From contig CAZYMF010000006.1 in the NCBI GenBank assembly GCA_964648215.1, forward strand, positions 1-64,000: a stretch of 64,000 bases of DNA, in the 5' to 3' direction. Both the position numbers and the translations under genes were made by a program. The notes under the pieces are model-generated. The model ran no database searches, was not told where the DNA came from, and saw only the letters and a program-made list of their open reading frames with translations. The stretch comes from CAZYMF01 sp964648215. GTDB taxonomy: Bacteria; Desulfobacterota; Binatia; HRBIN30; JACQVA1. Below are positions 42,865-52,301 of this stretch, piece by piece (the stretch's first letter is position 1; every line of letters starts with the position of its first letter).

Positions 42865-44337
42865 TCAACCGGCCTGCCGCGCCCCGGCGCGCGATCGCTT
42901 GCGAGCAGCGGTTCTCGTGGCCCGGGCGGCCGCGCGCTCTGCCGCCTGCTGCAGCTCGGCGAACCCATTCTCCAGCGCGACGATGAAATCGTGCAGATCG
43001 GGGAAGTGCTCCCAGTCGGCATTCACGCCCCAGAACAGTCCCCCGTTGTAGCTGAACAGCCCCACCACGACGCCCAGATTCTCGAACAGCGGGACCACCG
43101 GGTACGCGGTCCGCATCAACGCCCCCTGCAGGTAGAGTGGGATCTGCGGGCCGGGAACATTGGTGACGATCAAGTTGTACGGCCGCGTTCGAGAGGCCAG
43201 CCGCACGGCCTGCACCAAGAGGTTCGGCATCGTCCACTCGCTGATTGCCGTCAGCACCTCGCCGCCCAGAGCTTGCCGCGACTCCTTCAGACCGGCCGTC
43301 GTCTCACGCACCGCCCGCAGTCGCGCCACCGGATCGGCGAGCCGCACCGGCAACGGGGCGGTGAGCTGCGTGACCCGGTTGCCGAGCTGCCCGCGCTCGT
43401 CCTGGGCACGAACGCTCACCGGCACCAGGGCCCGGACGTCGAGCTCGCCGGCGTCGATCCCTCTTTGCGCGAAGAACGCGCGCAGCGCGCCCGTCACCGT
43501 CGCCAGCACCACGTCGTTGAGCGTGCCGCCGAGCACGTTCTTCACCACCTTGAGGTCCGCGACCTTCATTTCCGTCCAGTCGAAGCGCCGGTGGGGGCCG
43601 ACCTCGACGTTCAGGGGTGTCGGGGACACCGGCGTCAGTGTCGGCGCGAGTGTCTCGGCGACACCCGTTGCCGCCTCCGCCACGTCGCGCCAAGCGGCCT
43701 TCGGATCGCGGACGGCGCCGTACAGCGCCCGCACGGCCTCCGGCGGCTGGGAGGCGCGCCGCAACATCTCGTCGAAGACCAAGCGCGCATTGCTCGGCGG
43801 ACGGCGCGGACGCCATGGCTCCGGCGTACCGACGCCGACGTCGGGAGTGGCGTCGAGAATGACGGACATGAGATCGGCGCCGGAGATGCCGTCGATCATG
43901 CAGTGATGCGTCTTGCTCACCAGCGCGAAACGATCCCCGTCCAAGCCTTCGACCACCCACATCTCCCACAAGGGTCGCTTGCGATCGAGGGCCTGCGACA
44001 TGATGCGCCCCACCAGGCGCTTGAGCACCCGCTCGTCGCCGGGGCGAGGCAGGGCGGTGTGACGAACGTGATAGGCCAGGCGAAAACTGTGGTCGTCGAT
44101 CCAGATGGGAATGCGCTCGTACGGGACATACGCCAACCGCTGGCGGAAACGGGGCACGAGATGCAGCCGGGCATGGATCGCCCGCCGAATGCGTTCGATA
44201 TCCATCCCGCCGTCGGCCAAGCGCAGCGGGGCCGCGTCAAAGATCAGCACGCCGCCCACGTGCATGTGGCAGCTCTCGTCTTCGATTCCGAGAAACGACG
44301 CGTCCAGGGCGCTGAGTCTGTCGTAGTACGCCATCAT
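42865..44337 (-). CDS. WS/DGAT-type wax ester synthase / diacylglycerol acyltransferase
   Basis: A 490-residue bifunctional acyltransferase that makes storage wax esters or triacylglycerol. The condensing motif HHCMIDG lies at residues 144-150 and PLWEMWVVEGL at about 122-132. The later motif NDVVLATVTGALR and the C-terminal VPGPQIPLYLQGA are also typical. The C-terminus is a basic Ala/Arg tail of about 25 residues. It begins MMAYYDRLSALDASFLGIE, the standard WS/DGAT start. It is the last gene of the co-directional set running from htpX. Confidence 0.95.
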   Translation of the reverse strand: MMAYYDRLSALDASFLGIEDESCHMHVGGVLIFDAAPLRLADGGMDIERIRRAIHARLHLVPRFRQRLAYVPYERIPIWIDDHSFRLAYHVRHTALPRPGDERVLKRLVGRIMSQALDRKRPLWEMWVVEGLDGDRFALVSKTHHCMIDGISGADLMSVILDATPDVGVGTPEPWRPRRPPSNARLVFDEMLRRASQPPEAVRALYGAVRDPKAAWRDVAEAATGVAETLAPTLTPVSPTPLNVEVGPHRRFDWTEMKVADLKVVKNVLGGTLNDVVLATVTGALRAFFAQRGIDAGELDVRALVPVSVRAQDERGQLGNRVTQLTAPLPVRLADPVARLRAVRETTAGLKESRQALGGEVLTAISEWTMPNLLVQAVRLASRTRPYNLIVTNVPGPQIPLYLQGALMRTAYPVVPLFENLGVVVGLFSYNGGLFWGVNADWEHFPDLHDFIVALENGFAELQQAAERAAARATRTAARKRSRAGARQAG

Positions 44338-44418
44338 CGACCTCCCGAGGGCTGGGCTCTCCCTACCATGACCGCCCCAAGGGCGAACAGCCCCGGCGAA
44401 CGCGGCCCTTGCCCCCTT

Positions 44419-45240
44419 TCAATGCTGGCATTTGGGGCAGTAGAAGCTGCTGCGCCCGCTTTGCACGACACGCCGAATGGTCGCTCCGCAGTGCACGCAG
44501 GGCTTCCCCGCCCGATCGTACGCCTGCAGACGCAGCTGGAAGTAGCCCGGGCGGCCGTTGCCGTCGCGGTAGTCCGCGATCGAGCTCCCCCCCAGATCCA
44601 CCGCCTCGCGCAGCACCTGCCGGATCGCCCGGAGCAGATCCTCGGCTTCGGCCACGCGCACCCGAAAGGCTCGGCGGGTGGGTCGGATGCGGGAGCGAAA
44701 CAGCGCCTCGTTGGCGTAGATGTTGCCCATACCGGCGAGCACCGTCTGGTCGAGCAGGAGATTCTTGATCGGTCGCCGGCTGCGACGAAGGGCCGCCGCA
44801 AACCTGTCCGCACGAATGTCTCCTTGGAGCGGGTCGTCTCCCAAGTGGCGCAGCTCGGGCAGATCCTCGATCTCGCCCGGCGAAACCAGCAGCAAGAGAC
44901 CGAAGCGGCGCGGATCGTTCAGCACCAGCTCGCTCCCGTCACTGAGCCGCAGGCGCACGTGATCGTGCTGGCCCGGGGCCGCCGGAGCATCGTGGATGAC
45001 GATGGTGCCGCTCATCCCGAAGTGAGCCACCATGGCGTCGCCGCTCGCCAAACGGAACAGCAGATACTTGGCGCGGCGCTCGATCCCGTCGATGCGCTGG
45101 CCGACGAGCCGAGCGGCGAAGCTTGGCGGAATTCGACGGCGAAGTCGCGGCTCGCGGACCTCCACGTCCGCAATCCGGCGACCGACCACCCGCGGCAGCA
45201 GGGTGCGGCGGATCGTCTCCACCTCGGGCAGCTCGGGCAC
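44419..45240 (-). CDS. mutM: Formamidopyrimidine-DNA glycosylase (Fpg/MutM)
   Basis: A 273-residue base-excision-repair glycosylase/AP lyase. Pro2-Glu3 of MPELPEVETIRRTL form the active site, with Lys in RRAKYLLF. The helix-two-turn-helix and the C-terminal zinc finger CVHCGATIRRVVQSGRSSFYCPKCQ are complete. It lies 6 nt after rsmA, in the same transcription unit. Confidence 0.97.
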   Translation of the reverse strand: MPELPEVETIRRTLLPRVVGRRIADVEVREPRLRRRIPPSFAARLVGQRIDGIERRAKYLLFRLASGDAMVAHFGMSGTIVIHDAPAAPGQHDHVRLRLSDGSELVLNDPRRFGLLLLVSPGEIEDLPELRHLGDDPLQGDIRADRFAAALRRSRRPIKNLLLDQTVLAGMGNIYANEALFRSRIRPTRRAFRVRVAEAEDLLRAIRQVLREAVDLGGSSIADYRDGNGRPGYFQLRLQAYDRAGKPCVHCGATIRRVVQSGRSSFYCPKCQH

Positions 45241-45246
45241 GAACGC

Positions 45247-46125
45247 TCACCCCGAATCCGCCGCTCCTAGCACGAACACCGCGTCGGCCAGTCGCCCGAA
45301 CTCCATCAGGGACAGGGTCTCGGGTCGCCGCGTGGGATCGATGCCAGATGCCGCCAACGCGCGAGCGGGGAAAGGCGTCACCGTGGCGAGAGAGTTCGCC
45401 AGCTGCTTGCGCCGCTGCTGGAACGCGCCACGCACCACCCGGCGCAGCGTCGGCCAATCGCGGATGGCGATCGGAGGGCTGGCGTACGGCTCGAGCACCA
45501 TCACCGCCGAGTCTACCTTGGGACGCGGCACGAAGGCCGACGGAGCAACGTGCAGCCCGAGGCGCACCTTGGCCCGGAACTGCACCAGGACCGAGAGCAC
45601 GCCGTAGCCGTCCTCGCCCGGTTGCGCTCGCAAACGTTCGGCGACCTCGCGCTGCAGCATCAAGACCAGGCGCGGCAGACGATCGGCGTGATCGAGAAGG
45701 GCGAAGAGCACCGGTGTCGAGATGTTGTAGGGAAGGTTGGCGACAACCGTGGTCGGCCGCGGACAAAGAGCCGACAGGTCGGCCTTCAGCACGTCTTGCT
45801 CGATCACGCGGACATGCGACACGGCCGCGAAACGCTCGCGCAGGTGTTCGGCGAAGTCATGATCGATCTCGACCAGGCAGATTTGCGCGCAGGCCTTCGC
45901 CAGCTCGACGGACAGGCCCCCGAGGCCGGGGCCGATTTCCAGGACGGACTCGCCGCCGCTCAGACCGGCGAGAGAAACGATGCGTCGAATGATCGCCGGA
46001 TCGGCCAACAGATGCTGCCCGAGGCGCTTGCGCGGCCGGCGATCGAGAGCCGCAAGCTCGCGCCGTACGCGCCCCCGAGGCGAGACCGCCGCCGCACTGC
46101 GCGTGCGTTGCGCCGGTGGCGCCAT
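45247..46125 (-). CDS. rsmA: 16S rRNA dimethyladenosine transferase RsmA (KsgA)
   Basis: Dimethylates two adjacent adenines in the 3' loop of 16S rRNA. Motifs: RKRLGQHLLADPAIIRRI, SAM-binding VLEIGPGLGGLSVELA and catalytic VVANLPYNISTPVL. The C-terminal domain has the typical AFVPRPKVDSAVM. The ATG at 46125 shares one base with the tsaD stop (TGATG); an ATG 12 codons upstream lies inside tsaD. The N-terminal 35 residues before the conserved start are basic and longer than usual. Confidence 0.96.
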   Translation of the reverse strand: MAPPAQRTRSAAAVSPRGRVRRELAALDRRPRKRLGQHLLADPAIIRRIVSLAGLSGGESVLEIGPGLGGLSVELAKACAQICLVEIDHDFAEHLRERFAAVSHVRVIEQDVLKADLSALCPRPTTVVANLPYNISTPVLFALLDHADRLPRLVLMLQREVAERLRAQPGEDGYGVLSVLVQFRAKVRLGLHVAPSAFVPRPKVDSAVMVLEPYASPPIAIRDWPTLRRVVRGAFQQRRKQLANSLATVTPFPARALAASGIDPTRRPETLSLMEFGRLADAVFVLGAADSG

Positions 46126-47126
46126 CACAGCTCCAGGTCGGCCGCGGCGTTGAGGCTCCAAGAGTCACGCTGCCCCCGCAGCAAACGCCAGCTGCCGGCG
46201 TAGGCGATCATCGCCGCGTTGTCGGTGCAGTAACGAAACGCCGGCATGGCAACCGCCAGACCGAACTCGGCGGCCGCGTCGCCGGCGCGCTGGCGCAAGC
46301 GCGAGTTCGCCGCAACGCCACCGGCGATCACCAGCCGCTGCGCGCCCATTTCGCTCGCGGCCGCAAGCGTCGTGTCGAGCAGCATATCGACGACGGCCTC
46401 CTGGAAGCTCGCCGCCACCGCCGCCGCGTCGACGTCCGCGGCCTGCCGCTCGCGGACGTATTGCCACACGGCCGTCTTGAGACCGCTGAAGCTGAAATCG
46501 AAGCGCCGGCCGTGGCGGCCGGGCTTGAGCCGCGCGCGGGGAAAACGGATGCTGCGCCGATCACCCGACCGCGCCAGCTCGTCAATCACCCGTCCCCCCG
46601 GATAACCCAGGCCGAGGATCTTGGCGACCTTGTCGAACGCCTCGCCCGCGGCGTCGTCCCGCGTCCTCCCGAGACAGTGATAGCGGGCGCGGGCCTCGGC
46701 CCAGTAGAGGCTCGTGTGCCCCCCCGACACCAGGAGCACGAGGTAGGGGAAAGGCACCTCGGCATCGAGTTGCGGCGAGAGCAGGTGGCCCTCCAAGTGA
46801 TTGACGCCGACCAGGGGAAGCTTGCGGGCGAACGCAATCGCCTTGGCCGCGCTCAGGCCGACGAGCAGCGAGCCGACGAGACCTGGGCCGGCGGTCACGG
46901 CAACGCCCTCGATGGCCTCCAAGCCCATGCCCGCCTGCGCCAGGGCCCGCTCGATCACCGGAACGATGGCGCGGATGTGGGAGCGCGAAGCCAGCTCCGG
47001 GACGATACCGCCGTACTTGTGGTGCACCTCGTCTTGCGAAGCGACCACGCTCGAGCACACGGCGCCGTCGCGCAGCACGGCCGCCGCCGTATCATCGCAG
47101 GAGCTCTCGATTCCGAGGATCACCAT
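46125..47126 (-). CDS. tsaD: tRNA N6-threonylcarbamoyladenosine transferase subunit TsaD
   Basis: A 333-residue Kae1/Gcp-family ASKHA protein making t6A37 in ANN-decoding tRNAs. It starts MVILGIESSCDDTAAAVL. Metal ligands His110 and His114 are in NHLEGH, and VHHKYGGIVPELASRSH, TAGPGLVGSLLVGL and VSGGHTSLYW are all intact. It is coupled to rsmA by a one-base overlap. Confidence 0.97.
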   Translation of the reverse strand: MVILGIESSCDDTAAAVLRDGAVCSSVVASQDEVHHKYGGIVPELASRSHIRAIVPVIERALAQAGMGLEAIEGVAVTAGPGLVGSLLVGLSAAKAIAFARKLPLVGVNHLEGHLLSPQLDAEVPFPYLVLLVSGGHTSLYWAEARARYHCLGRTRDDAAGEAFDKVAKILGLGYPGGRVIDELARSGDRRSIRFPRARLKPGRHGRRFDFSFSGLKTAVWQYVRERQAADVDAAAVAASFQEAVVDMLLDTTLAAASEMGAQRLVIAGGVAANSRLRQRAGDAAAEFGLAVAMPAFRYCTDNAAMIAYAGSWRLLRGQRDSWSLNAAADLEL

Positions 47127-47146
47127 CGCGGGGCCCCGCCTCTCCT

Positions 47147-47860
47147 CTACGGAGCCGCGCTGTCGCCGCCGAGCCGCGTGATTCCCACCTGCGCGGCGAG
47201 ATTCTGGGCATCGGCGCTCAGCGCCTTGCGGTAAGCGGCGCGGGCATCGGCATACCTCCCCACCTCTTCATAGACGGCGCCCTGCAGGGAATACGCACGC
47301 GCCGCCAGCCCGGCATCGCCCCGTGTGCTGAGAACGATGGCCTTGTCCGCAAAGGCGATGACCTGATCGTAGTCGTGCTTGTCGTAGTGGAGCTTGGCCA
47401 GGAAGAAGTAGCCGTAAGCGTTCGAGGGATCAATCGTGACCGCGCGCTCGAAGCGGTCGAGCGCCCCGTCGTAGGCCTGCTCGGCCAGCAGCGCCCTGCC
47501 TTCTTCGATCAGACGCAGAGCGGCGGCCACGTTCGGCGGCGTGCTGCTGTTGATCCGGCTCACCAAGGAAGGCAGCTCGGCCGACTGGGTCGGCGCCGGC
47601 TCCGCCGGTGTCGGCTCCCCTTCTCCCAAGGCCGACTCCGTCAGGCGCGACGCCGGCGGCGTGGCGGTCGGCACGCCGATCGGACCGGCAAGGGACCCTC
47701 CCCTCTCGCGCGCCGCGGCGGGCACGGGCGACGGTCGCGCGGGCGGTGCCGGTGCACGACGGGGAGGGGCGAGGCAGCCCGAGAGAAGGAGCGTTGCCTC
47801 CAGGCCGGCGGCCAGCGCCAGCGCGGGCAAAGCTCTAGTGGGTCGTGTCGGGAAGCGCAT
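47147..47860 (-). CDS. TPR-containing lipoprotein
   Basis: About 237 residues. The lipoprotein signal peptide ends LLLSGC (Cys about 28). A Pro/Ala-rich linker of about 85 residues is followed by three tetratricopeptide-like repeats (ALLAEQAYDGALDRFERAVTIDP, YGYFFLAKLHYDKHDYDQVIAFADKA in part, and AYSLQGAVYEEVGRYADARAAYRKAL in part). It overlaps the end of the penicillin-binding protein gene by 26 nt. It may scaffold or regulate the adjacent synthase, as LpoA-like TPR lipoproteins do, which is an inference from position. Confidence 0.85.
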   Translation of the reverse strand: MRFPTRPTRALPALALAAGLEATLLLSGCLAPPRRAPAPPARPSPVPAAARERGGSLAGPIGVPTATPPASRLTESALGEGEPTPAEPAPTQSAELPSLVSRINSSTPPNVAAALRLIEEGRALLAEQAYDGALDRFERAVTIDPSNAYGYFFLAKLHYDKHDYDQVIAFADKAIVLSTRGDAGLAARAYSLQGAVYEEVGRYADARAAYRKALSADAQNLAAQVGITRLGGDSAAP

Positions 47861-50168
47861 GGTCCTCGAAGAGATCGCTGACCGGGGCGGAACCGGGAGA
47901 CAGAGTCGACTCCGTAGCCGCCGTGGGCTCATCTCCCTTGAAGAAGGCCTCCTCGATCGTATCGGGATCCCCGGGAGGCGCCAACTGCCCCGTGTATTCA
48001 TCGATAGGAACCAATGTCACGCCGGGCGGCGGCAGGAAAGGGGTGACCGGTCGGCCGGCGGTAGCTTGTTTCATGAAATCGGTCCAGATCGGCAAAGCCG
48101 CCTGACTGCCGGCCAGCCCGACGGGTTTGCGCTGATCGAAGCCCACCCACACGACGGAGACGAGATCCGGCGTGAAGCCGGCGAACCAGGCATCGCGGTA
48201 ATCGTTGGTGGTTCCCGTCTTCCCGGCCGCCGGACGCGTGAACCCCATGCGTCGAGCCCCCTGGCCGGTGCCATGGTCGATGACCCCCTCCATCACGTGT
48301 GTCACCAGGTAGACCGCCTGGGGGTCGATCACGCGTTCGATCTTGATGGGGTTGCGCTCGATCGGGTTGCCCGCGCGGTCGACCACGCGCTTGACCGACA
48401 ACGCGGTCGCCTTGAGTCCCTGGTTGGCCAGCACGGAGTACGCCTGCGCCACCTCGAAGGGCGAGACTTCGGCGGCGCCCAGGGCCAGGGACGGCACGGC
48501 GGGCAACGGGCTGGTGATGCCCAGCCTCTCGGCCATGTCGCGCACCGCGTCGATGCCGACATCGCGCGCCAGCCGCGCGGTGGCGGCATTGAGGGATTCC
48601 TCCAGCGCGTGGCGCACGGTCACCCGACCGAAGTACTCTCCCTTGTAGTTCGTCGGCGACCACACCTGGTTGTCGTAGGCCCACTCGAACGGCTCGTCGT
48701 CGAGCATCGAGTTGGGCTGGATCACGGGGCCGCCGTGCTCCGTCCGCTCGAAGGCGGCCAGGTAGACGAAGGGTTTGAAGACCGAACCCGGCTGGCGGAA
48801 GGCCTGGGTCACGCGGTTGAACTGCGACACCCGGTAGTCGCGACCACCAACCATCGCCTTGATCTCGCCCGTTTGCGGCTGGACGGCGATGAGCGCGGCC
48901 TCGAGGGCGTTGGTCGGCTTGTCGCTGCGCAGGCGTTTGTAGCGCTTCGCGAGATCGGCGAGCCCGCGATGCACGGCTTCTTCCGCGCTCTGCTGCAGCT
49001 GCATGTCGAGCGTCGTGAAGATGCGCAGCCCTTCGGAGGTCAACACCTCGGCCGGGTAGTTCTGCGCCAGCTCCCGCCGCAGGAAATCGACGAAGTACGG
49101 GGCATCGTTGCCGGCGGGCTTGGGCTGGGCCAGGCGCAGCGGCTCGGCGACCGCTTGCTCGTATTGCTCGGTCGTGATGTCCCCCTGCCTCAGCATCAAG
49201 GCCAGATCGAGGTTGCGGCGCCGCAGCGCCCGTTGCGAGTTGCGGAACGGCGAGTAGCGATTGGGCGCCTTGATGATGGCGGCCAGCAGGGCCATCTCGG
49301 CGATCGACAGTTCGGAGAGGGGTTTGGCGAAGTAGAAGTGCGCCGCTTCCCAGACCCCGAAGATGCCCTGGGCCCCCCGCTGCCCGAGGTAGATCTCGTT
49401 GAGGTAGTTCTCCAGAATCTCCTGCTTGGAGTAACGGCGCTCGGCGATGAGTGCCATCGCCGCCTCGATCAGCTTGCGCTTGAGGCTGCGCTCGTCGCTG
49501 AGGAAGAAGTTCTTCATCAGCTGCTGGGTCAGGGTGCTGCCTCCTTGAACCACGTGCCCGCTGCGCAGGTTCACCCACATCGCCCGCAGGATTCCCATCA
49601 CGTCCACCCCGTGGTGCTCGTAGAAGTGCTGGTCCTCGATGTCGACGATCGCACGTACGAGCAGGGGGGGAACTTCCGCCAGCGTGACGATGTGCCGCTC
49701 CTCCCAGATGCTCTGGTACAGGCCGGTGATCAGCTCCGGTTCGATCTCGACCGTGTAGAGCTCCTCGTGGGTCGGGAGCCGTTCGATGCGGGTGACGGTG
49801 GACCCGCTCAGATCGAGCCGCACCGGTTCGCCGGGGCGCACACCGGCCGGGTACGGGAAGTCGTGCAGATAGATCTCGACCGCGTCCGCGGCTACCGAAT
49901 AGTCCCCTTTGCGGGCAACGTCGCCCGGAACCTGACGGTAGTTGAGACGGCGAATGCGATCGAAGAACCCGATGCCCTGCAGGTCGATCCCGGGATAGAT
50001 CAGGCAGGAGTCGGAGTAGATCTTGGACGGAAAGTCCCACCGTTTGCCCGAGAACTTCTCGGTGACGATGGAGTCGAGATGGCGCAGATACGGGACGACC
50101 AGAATGACGGCGACCACGCCAGCGGCGAGTACCAGGGTCAGCAGGCCGAGGACGAGTCGTCGGAACAT
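47835..50168 (-). CDS. Class A penicillin-binding protein (PBP1B-like)
   Basis: A 777-residue bifunctional peptidoglycan synthase. A membrane anchor (about 4-26) precedes a UB2H-like segment. The glycosyltransferase 51 domain has catalytic Glu178 in DIEDQHFYEHHG and GGSTLTQQLMKN. The transpeptidase has Ser462 in QPGSVFKPF, SLN at 525-527 and KTGT at 650-653. The C-terminal extension is Pro/Glu-rich. The UB2H-like region favours a PBP1B relationship over PBP1A. Confidence 0.94.
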   Translation of the reverse strand: MFRRLVLGLLTLVLAAGVVAVILVVPYLRHLDSIVTEKFSGKRWDFPSKIYSDSCLIYPGIDLQGIGFFDRIRRLNYRQVPGDVARKGDYSVAADAVEIYLHDFPYPAGVRPGEPVRLDLSGSTVTRIERLPTHEELYTVEIEPELITGLYQSIWEERHIVTLAEVPPLLVRAIVDIEDQHFYEHHGVDVMGILRAMWVNLRSGHVVQGGSTLTQQLMKNFFLSDERSLKRKLIEAAMALIAERRYSKQEILENYLNEIYLGQRGAQGIFGVWEAAHFYFAKPLSELSIAEMALLAAIIKAPNRYSPFRNSQRALRRRNLDLALMLRQGDITTEQYEQAVAEPLRLAQPKPAGNDAPYFVDFLRRELAQNYPAEVLTSEGLRIFTTLDMQLQQSAEEAVHRGLADLAKRYKRLRSDKPTNALEAALIAVQPQTGEIKAMVGGRDYRVSQFNRVTQAFRQPGSVFKPFVYLAAFERTEHGGPVIQPNSMLDDEPFEWAYDNQVWSPTNYKGEYFGRVTVRHALEESLNAATARLARDVGIDAVRDMAERLGITSPLPAVPSLALGAAEVSPFEVAQAYSVLANQGLKATALSVKRVVDRAGNPIERNPIKIERVIDPQAVYLVTHVMEGVIDHGTGQGARRMGFTRPAAGKTGTTNDYRDAWFAGFTPDLVSVVWVGFDQRKPVGLAGSQAALPIWTDFMKQATAGRPVTPFLPPPGVTLVPIDEYTGQLAPPGDPDTIEEAFFKGDEPTAATESTLSPGSAPVSDLFEDHALPDTTH

Positions 50169-50177
50169 GGAAATCGA

Positions 50178-50207
50178 GCCGGGCCAGGGAATCTACCCCG
50201 GCCCGGC
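50178..50207. repeat. Hairpin between the HtrA and penicillin-binding protein genes
   Basis: GCCGGGCC (50178-50185) and GGCCCGGC (50200-50207) pair, with a further GGG/CCC extension after one mismatch and a 6-nt loop. It lies between the htrA stop and the PBP start on the minus strand with no T-run, so it may be an attenuator or mRNA-stability element rather than a full terminator. Confidence 0.6.
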
Positions 50208-50231
50208 CAAGAGGCAGTGTCGCGGCTCAGC

Positions 50232-51770
50232 TCACTTCGCCGGCTTGACCGCCAGGAAGATGGTGTTGTCCCCGCGGTGAACGAGGAAAAGCACGCTCTT
50301 CTTGCCCGTGATCCCCTCGATCGCCTTGCGGTAGGAGGCCAGGTCGGTGACGGGCTTGCGGTTCACCTCGACGATGACATCGCCGCGCCGCAGGCCGCCA
50401 TCGTCCGCCGGGGTGCCGGGCTCGACACCGGAAACCACAACGCCTTTGACGTCGTCCCCCAGCCCCAGGCTGTCGGCGATATCGGGGGTCAGCGGCTGCA
50501 CCGTCAGGCCGAAGTCGCTGCTCGACTTTCCGGCCGCGGCCACCTCGTCCTCTTTCAGCTCGGCGATCTTGACGGTGATGGTCTCCGTCTTCTTGCCGCG
50601 CAACACCTTGACCGGGACCGAGCGGCCGATCGGTGTGCGGGCGACCATCATGGGCAACTCGTTGGAGTCCTTCACCTCATGCCCGTCGAACTCGACGATC
50701 ACGTCGCCGACCTGAATGCCGGCGCCGGCCGCAGGACCGTCCTTGACCACGTCGGCCACCAGGGCCCCGTGCGCCTGATCGAGCCCCATGGAGTCCGCAA
50801 TCTCGGGCGTGACCTTTTGAATCAGCACACCGAGCCAGCCACGGGTGACGTGGCCCTTTTCCTGGAGATCGGGCAGCTCCTCTTTGGCGATGTTGATGGG
50901 GGTGGCGAACCCGATCCCGATGTTCCCGCCGGACCGGCTGAAGATGGCCGTGTTGATACCGACGACCTCCCCCTTCAAGTTGATGAGAGGCCCCCCCGAG
51001 TTGCCGGGATTGATGGCAGCGTCGGTCTGGATGAAGTTGTCGTAGCTTCCCTGCCCGATGAACCGCCCCTTGGCACTGACGATGCCAGCGGTGACGCTGT
51101 TCTCCAAGCCGAATGGGTTGCCGATCGCCATGACCCATTCGCCCACGCGCAGCGAGTCCGAGTCGCCGAGCGTGGCCGGGGTCAGGTTCGAGGCGCCGTC
51201 GATCTTGATCACGGCGATGTCGGTCTTGGTGTCCCGACCGATCACCTTGGCCTTGAACTCCTTGTCGTCGGAGAGGCGCACCACGATGTCGTCCGCGTTC
51301 TCCACCACGTGGTTGTTGGTGAGGATGAGACCGTCGCGGTTGATCACGAAGCCGGAGCCCAGGCTCTTCTGGCGAAACGGATGCCGCGGCATGGGGCCGA
51401 AGAAGCGCTCGAACGGCTCCATGAAATTGTGGAAGGGGTCCTGTTGCTGCTGGCCGAAGGGGTTCCCGGGGCCTCCGCTGCCCTGGTGCGGATCGGACAC
51501 CGAGGTGGTCGAGATGTTGACCACGCAGGGGCTGAGTTGCTCGGCGAGCTGGGCGAAGTCGGGAAGACCGATCACGGCGGCCGTCGAGGGCTTGCCCGCC
51601 GGTGCCGGTGCCACCGGCACGGTGGGGGTCTCTTCCGCCTTCTCGCCCCAGAAGCTGATGGCGTGAGCCGGGTCGGCAACCAAGCCGACGGCCACGAGTG
51701 CGCCAATGAGGAAAAACCATCTGATGCTGATGCGGCCGCCCTCACGGGGAATCCGCCACTGCGAACCCAT
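50232..51770 (-). CDS. Periplasmic serine endoprotease of the HtrA/Deg (Do) family
   Basis: A 512-residue exported protease/chaperone for envelope quality control. After the signal segment (WFFLIGALVAVGLVADPAHA) comes the trypsin-like domain with His154 (LTNNHVVENAD), Asp184 (TKTDIAVIKI) and Ser258 (NPGNSGGPL). Two PDZ domains occupy about residues 285-375 and 400-505. A Gln-rich insertion (residues about 95-115) resembles the LA-loop region. AGGAGGG precedes the ATG. It is followed by PBP and TPR lipoprotein genes, an envelope set. Confidence 0.96.
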   Translation of the reverse strand: MGSQWRIPREGGRISIRWFFLIGALVAVGLVADPAHAISFWGEKAEETPTVPVAPAPAGKPSTAAVIGLPDFAQLAEQLSPCVVNISTTSVSDPHQGSGGPGNPFGQQQQDPFHNFMEPFERFFGPMPRHPFRQKSLGSGFVINRDGLILTNNHVVENADDIVVRLSDDKEFKAKVIGRDTKTDIAVIKIDGASNLTPATLGDSDSLRVGEWVMAIGNPFGLENSVTAGIVSAKGRFIGQGSYDNFIQTDAAINPGNSGGPLINLKGEVVGINTAIFSRSGGNIGIGFATPINIAKEELPDLQEKGHVTRGWLGVLIQKVTPEIADSMGLDQAHGALVADVVKDGPAAGAGIQVGDVIVEFDGHEVKDSNELPMMVARTPIGRSVPVKVLRGKKTETITVKIAELKEDEVAAAGKSSSDFGLTVQPLTPDIADSLGLGDDVKGVVVSGVEPGTPADDGGLRRGDVIVEVNRKPVTDLASYRKAIEGITGKKSVLFLVHRGDNTIFLAVKPAK

Positions 51771-51816
51771 GTACCCTCCTTAAGCCTGGGTTGAGTTGCC
51801 CCGCGCCGCGAGGCTG

Positions 51817-52239
51817 CTAGCGCCGCACTCGCGGCGACTGGACGTAGCGCATGCGCAGATCGTACAGGATGTTGTCGAGCAATGCTTGCTCCGAGCGATC
51901 GAGATTTCCCTTGGTCTTCTCCCGCAGCATTCCCAGGATGTCGATCATCTCGCGGGCGGCCACCATGTCGGCGGCCACCGTGTTGTCGATCGGATTGGGA
52001 ATTTCACCGAGATGGGCAAGAGCTTGGGTGCTGAGGCTGATCACGAAGGTGGAAAAGTTGATCTCCGCGGCGGGAGCATCCACCGGCGAGGACGGCGACG
52101 GCTCGGCGGCGCGGGAAGCGCTGGGCTCCTCGGCCTCCGAGGGCTCTTCGTGCTCTTGGCGCGCCTCGCCGGACTCCGAGAATCGACGACGGTCCTGGAC
52201 CTTGAAGCCACGCTTGTCGCTTGTCTCTTCCGGCGTCAT
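51817..52239 (-). CDS. DUF1844 protein
   Basis: A 140-residue protein. Residues about 1-55 are a charged, Ser/Glu/Pro-rich disordered region. The DUF1844 core starts INFSTFVISLSTQALAHLG and continues DMVAAREMIDILGMLREKTKGNL, then ALLDNILYDLRMRYVQ. The domain is common in deltaproteobacteria and Acidobacteria and has no assigned function. It lies between htpX and the HtrA gene in the same direction. Confidence 0.88.
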   Translation of the reverse strand: MTPEETSDKRGFKVQDRRRFSESGEARQEHEEPSEAEEPSASRAAEPSPSSPVDAPAAEINFSTFVISLSTQALAHLGEIPNPIDNTVAADMVAAREMIDILGMLREKTKGNLDRSEQALLDNILYDLRMRYVQSPRVRR

Positions 52240-52301
52240 CAGTCCCTAGCGCGGCGGACGGACAGTGGCGAGGGGAGCACCCGAAGGGATTCGGCCCCGC
52301 A

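Noticed and set aside
47541..51794. A 1417-residue open frame on the plus strand
   Set aside because: It lies antisense to the TPR lipoprotein, PBP and HtrA genes, whose motifs are complete. High GC makes such antisense frames long; no domain is recognisable.
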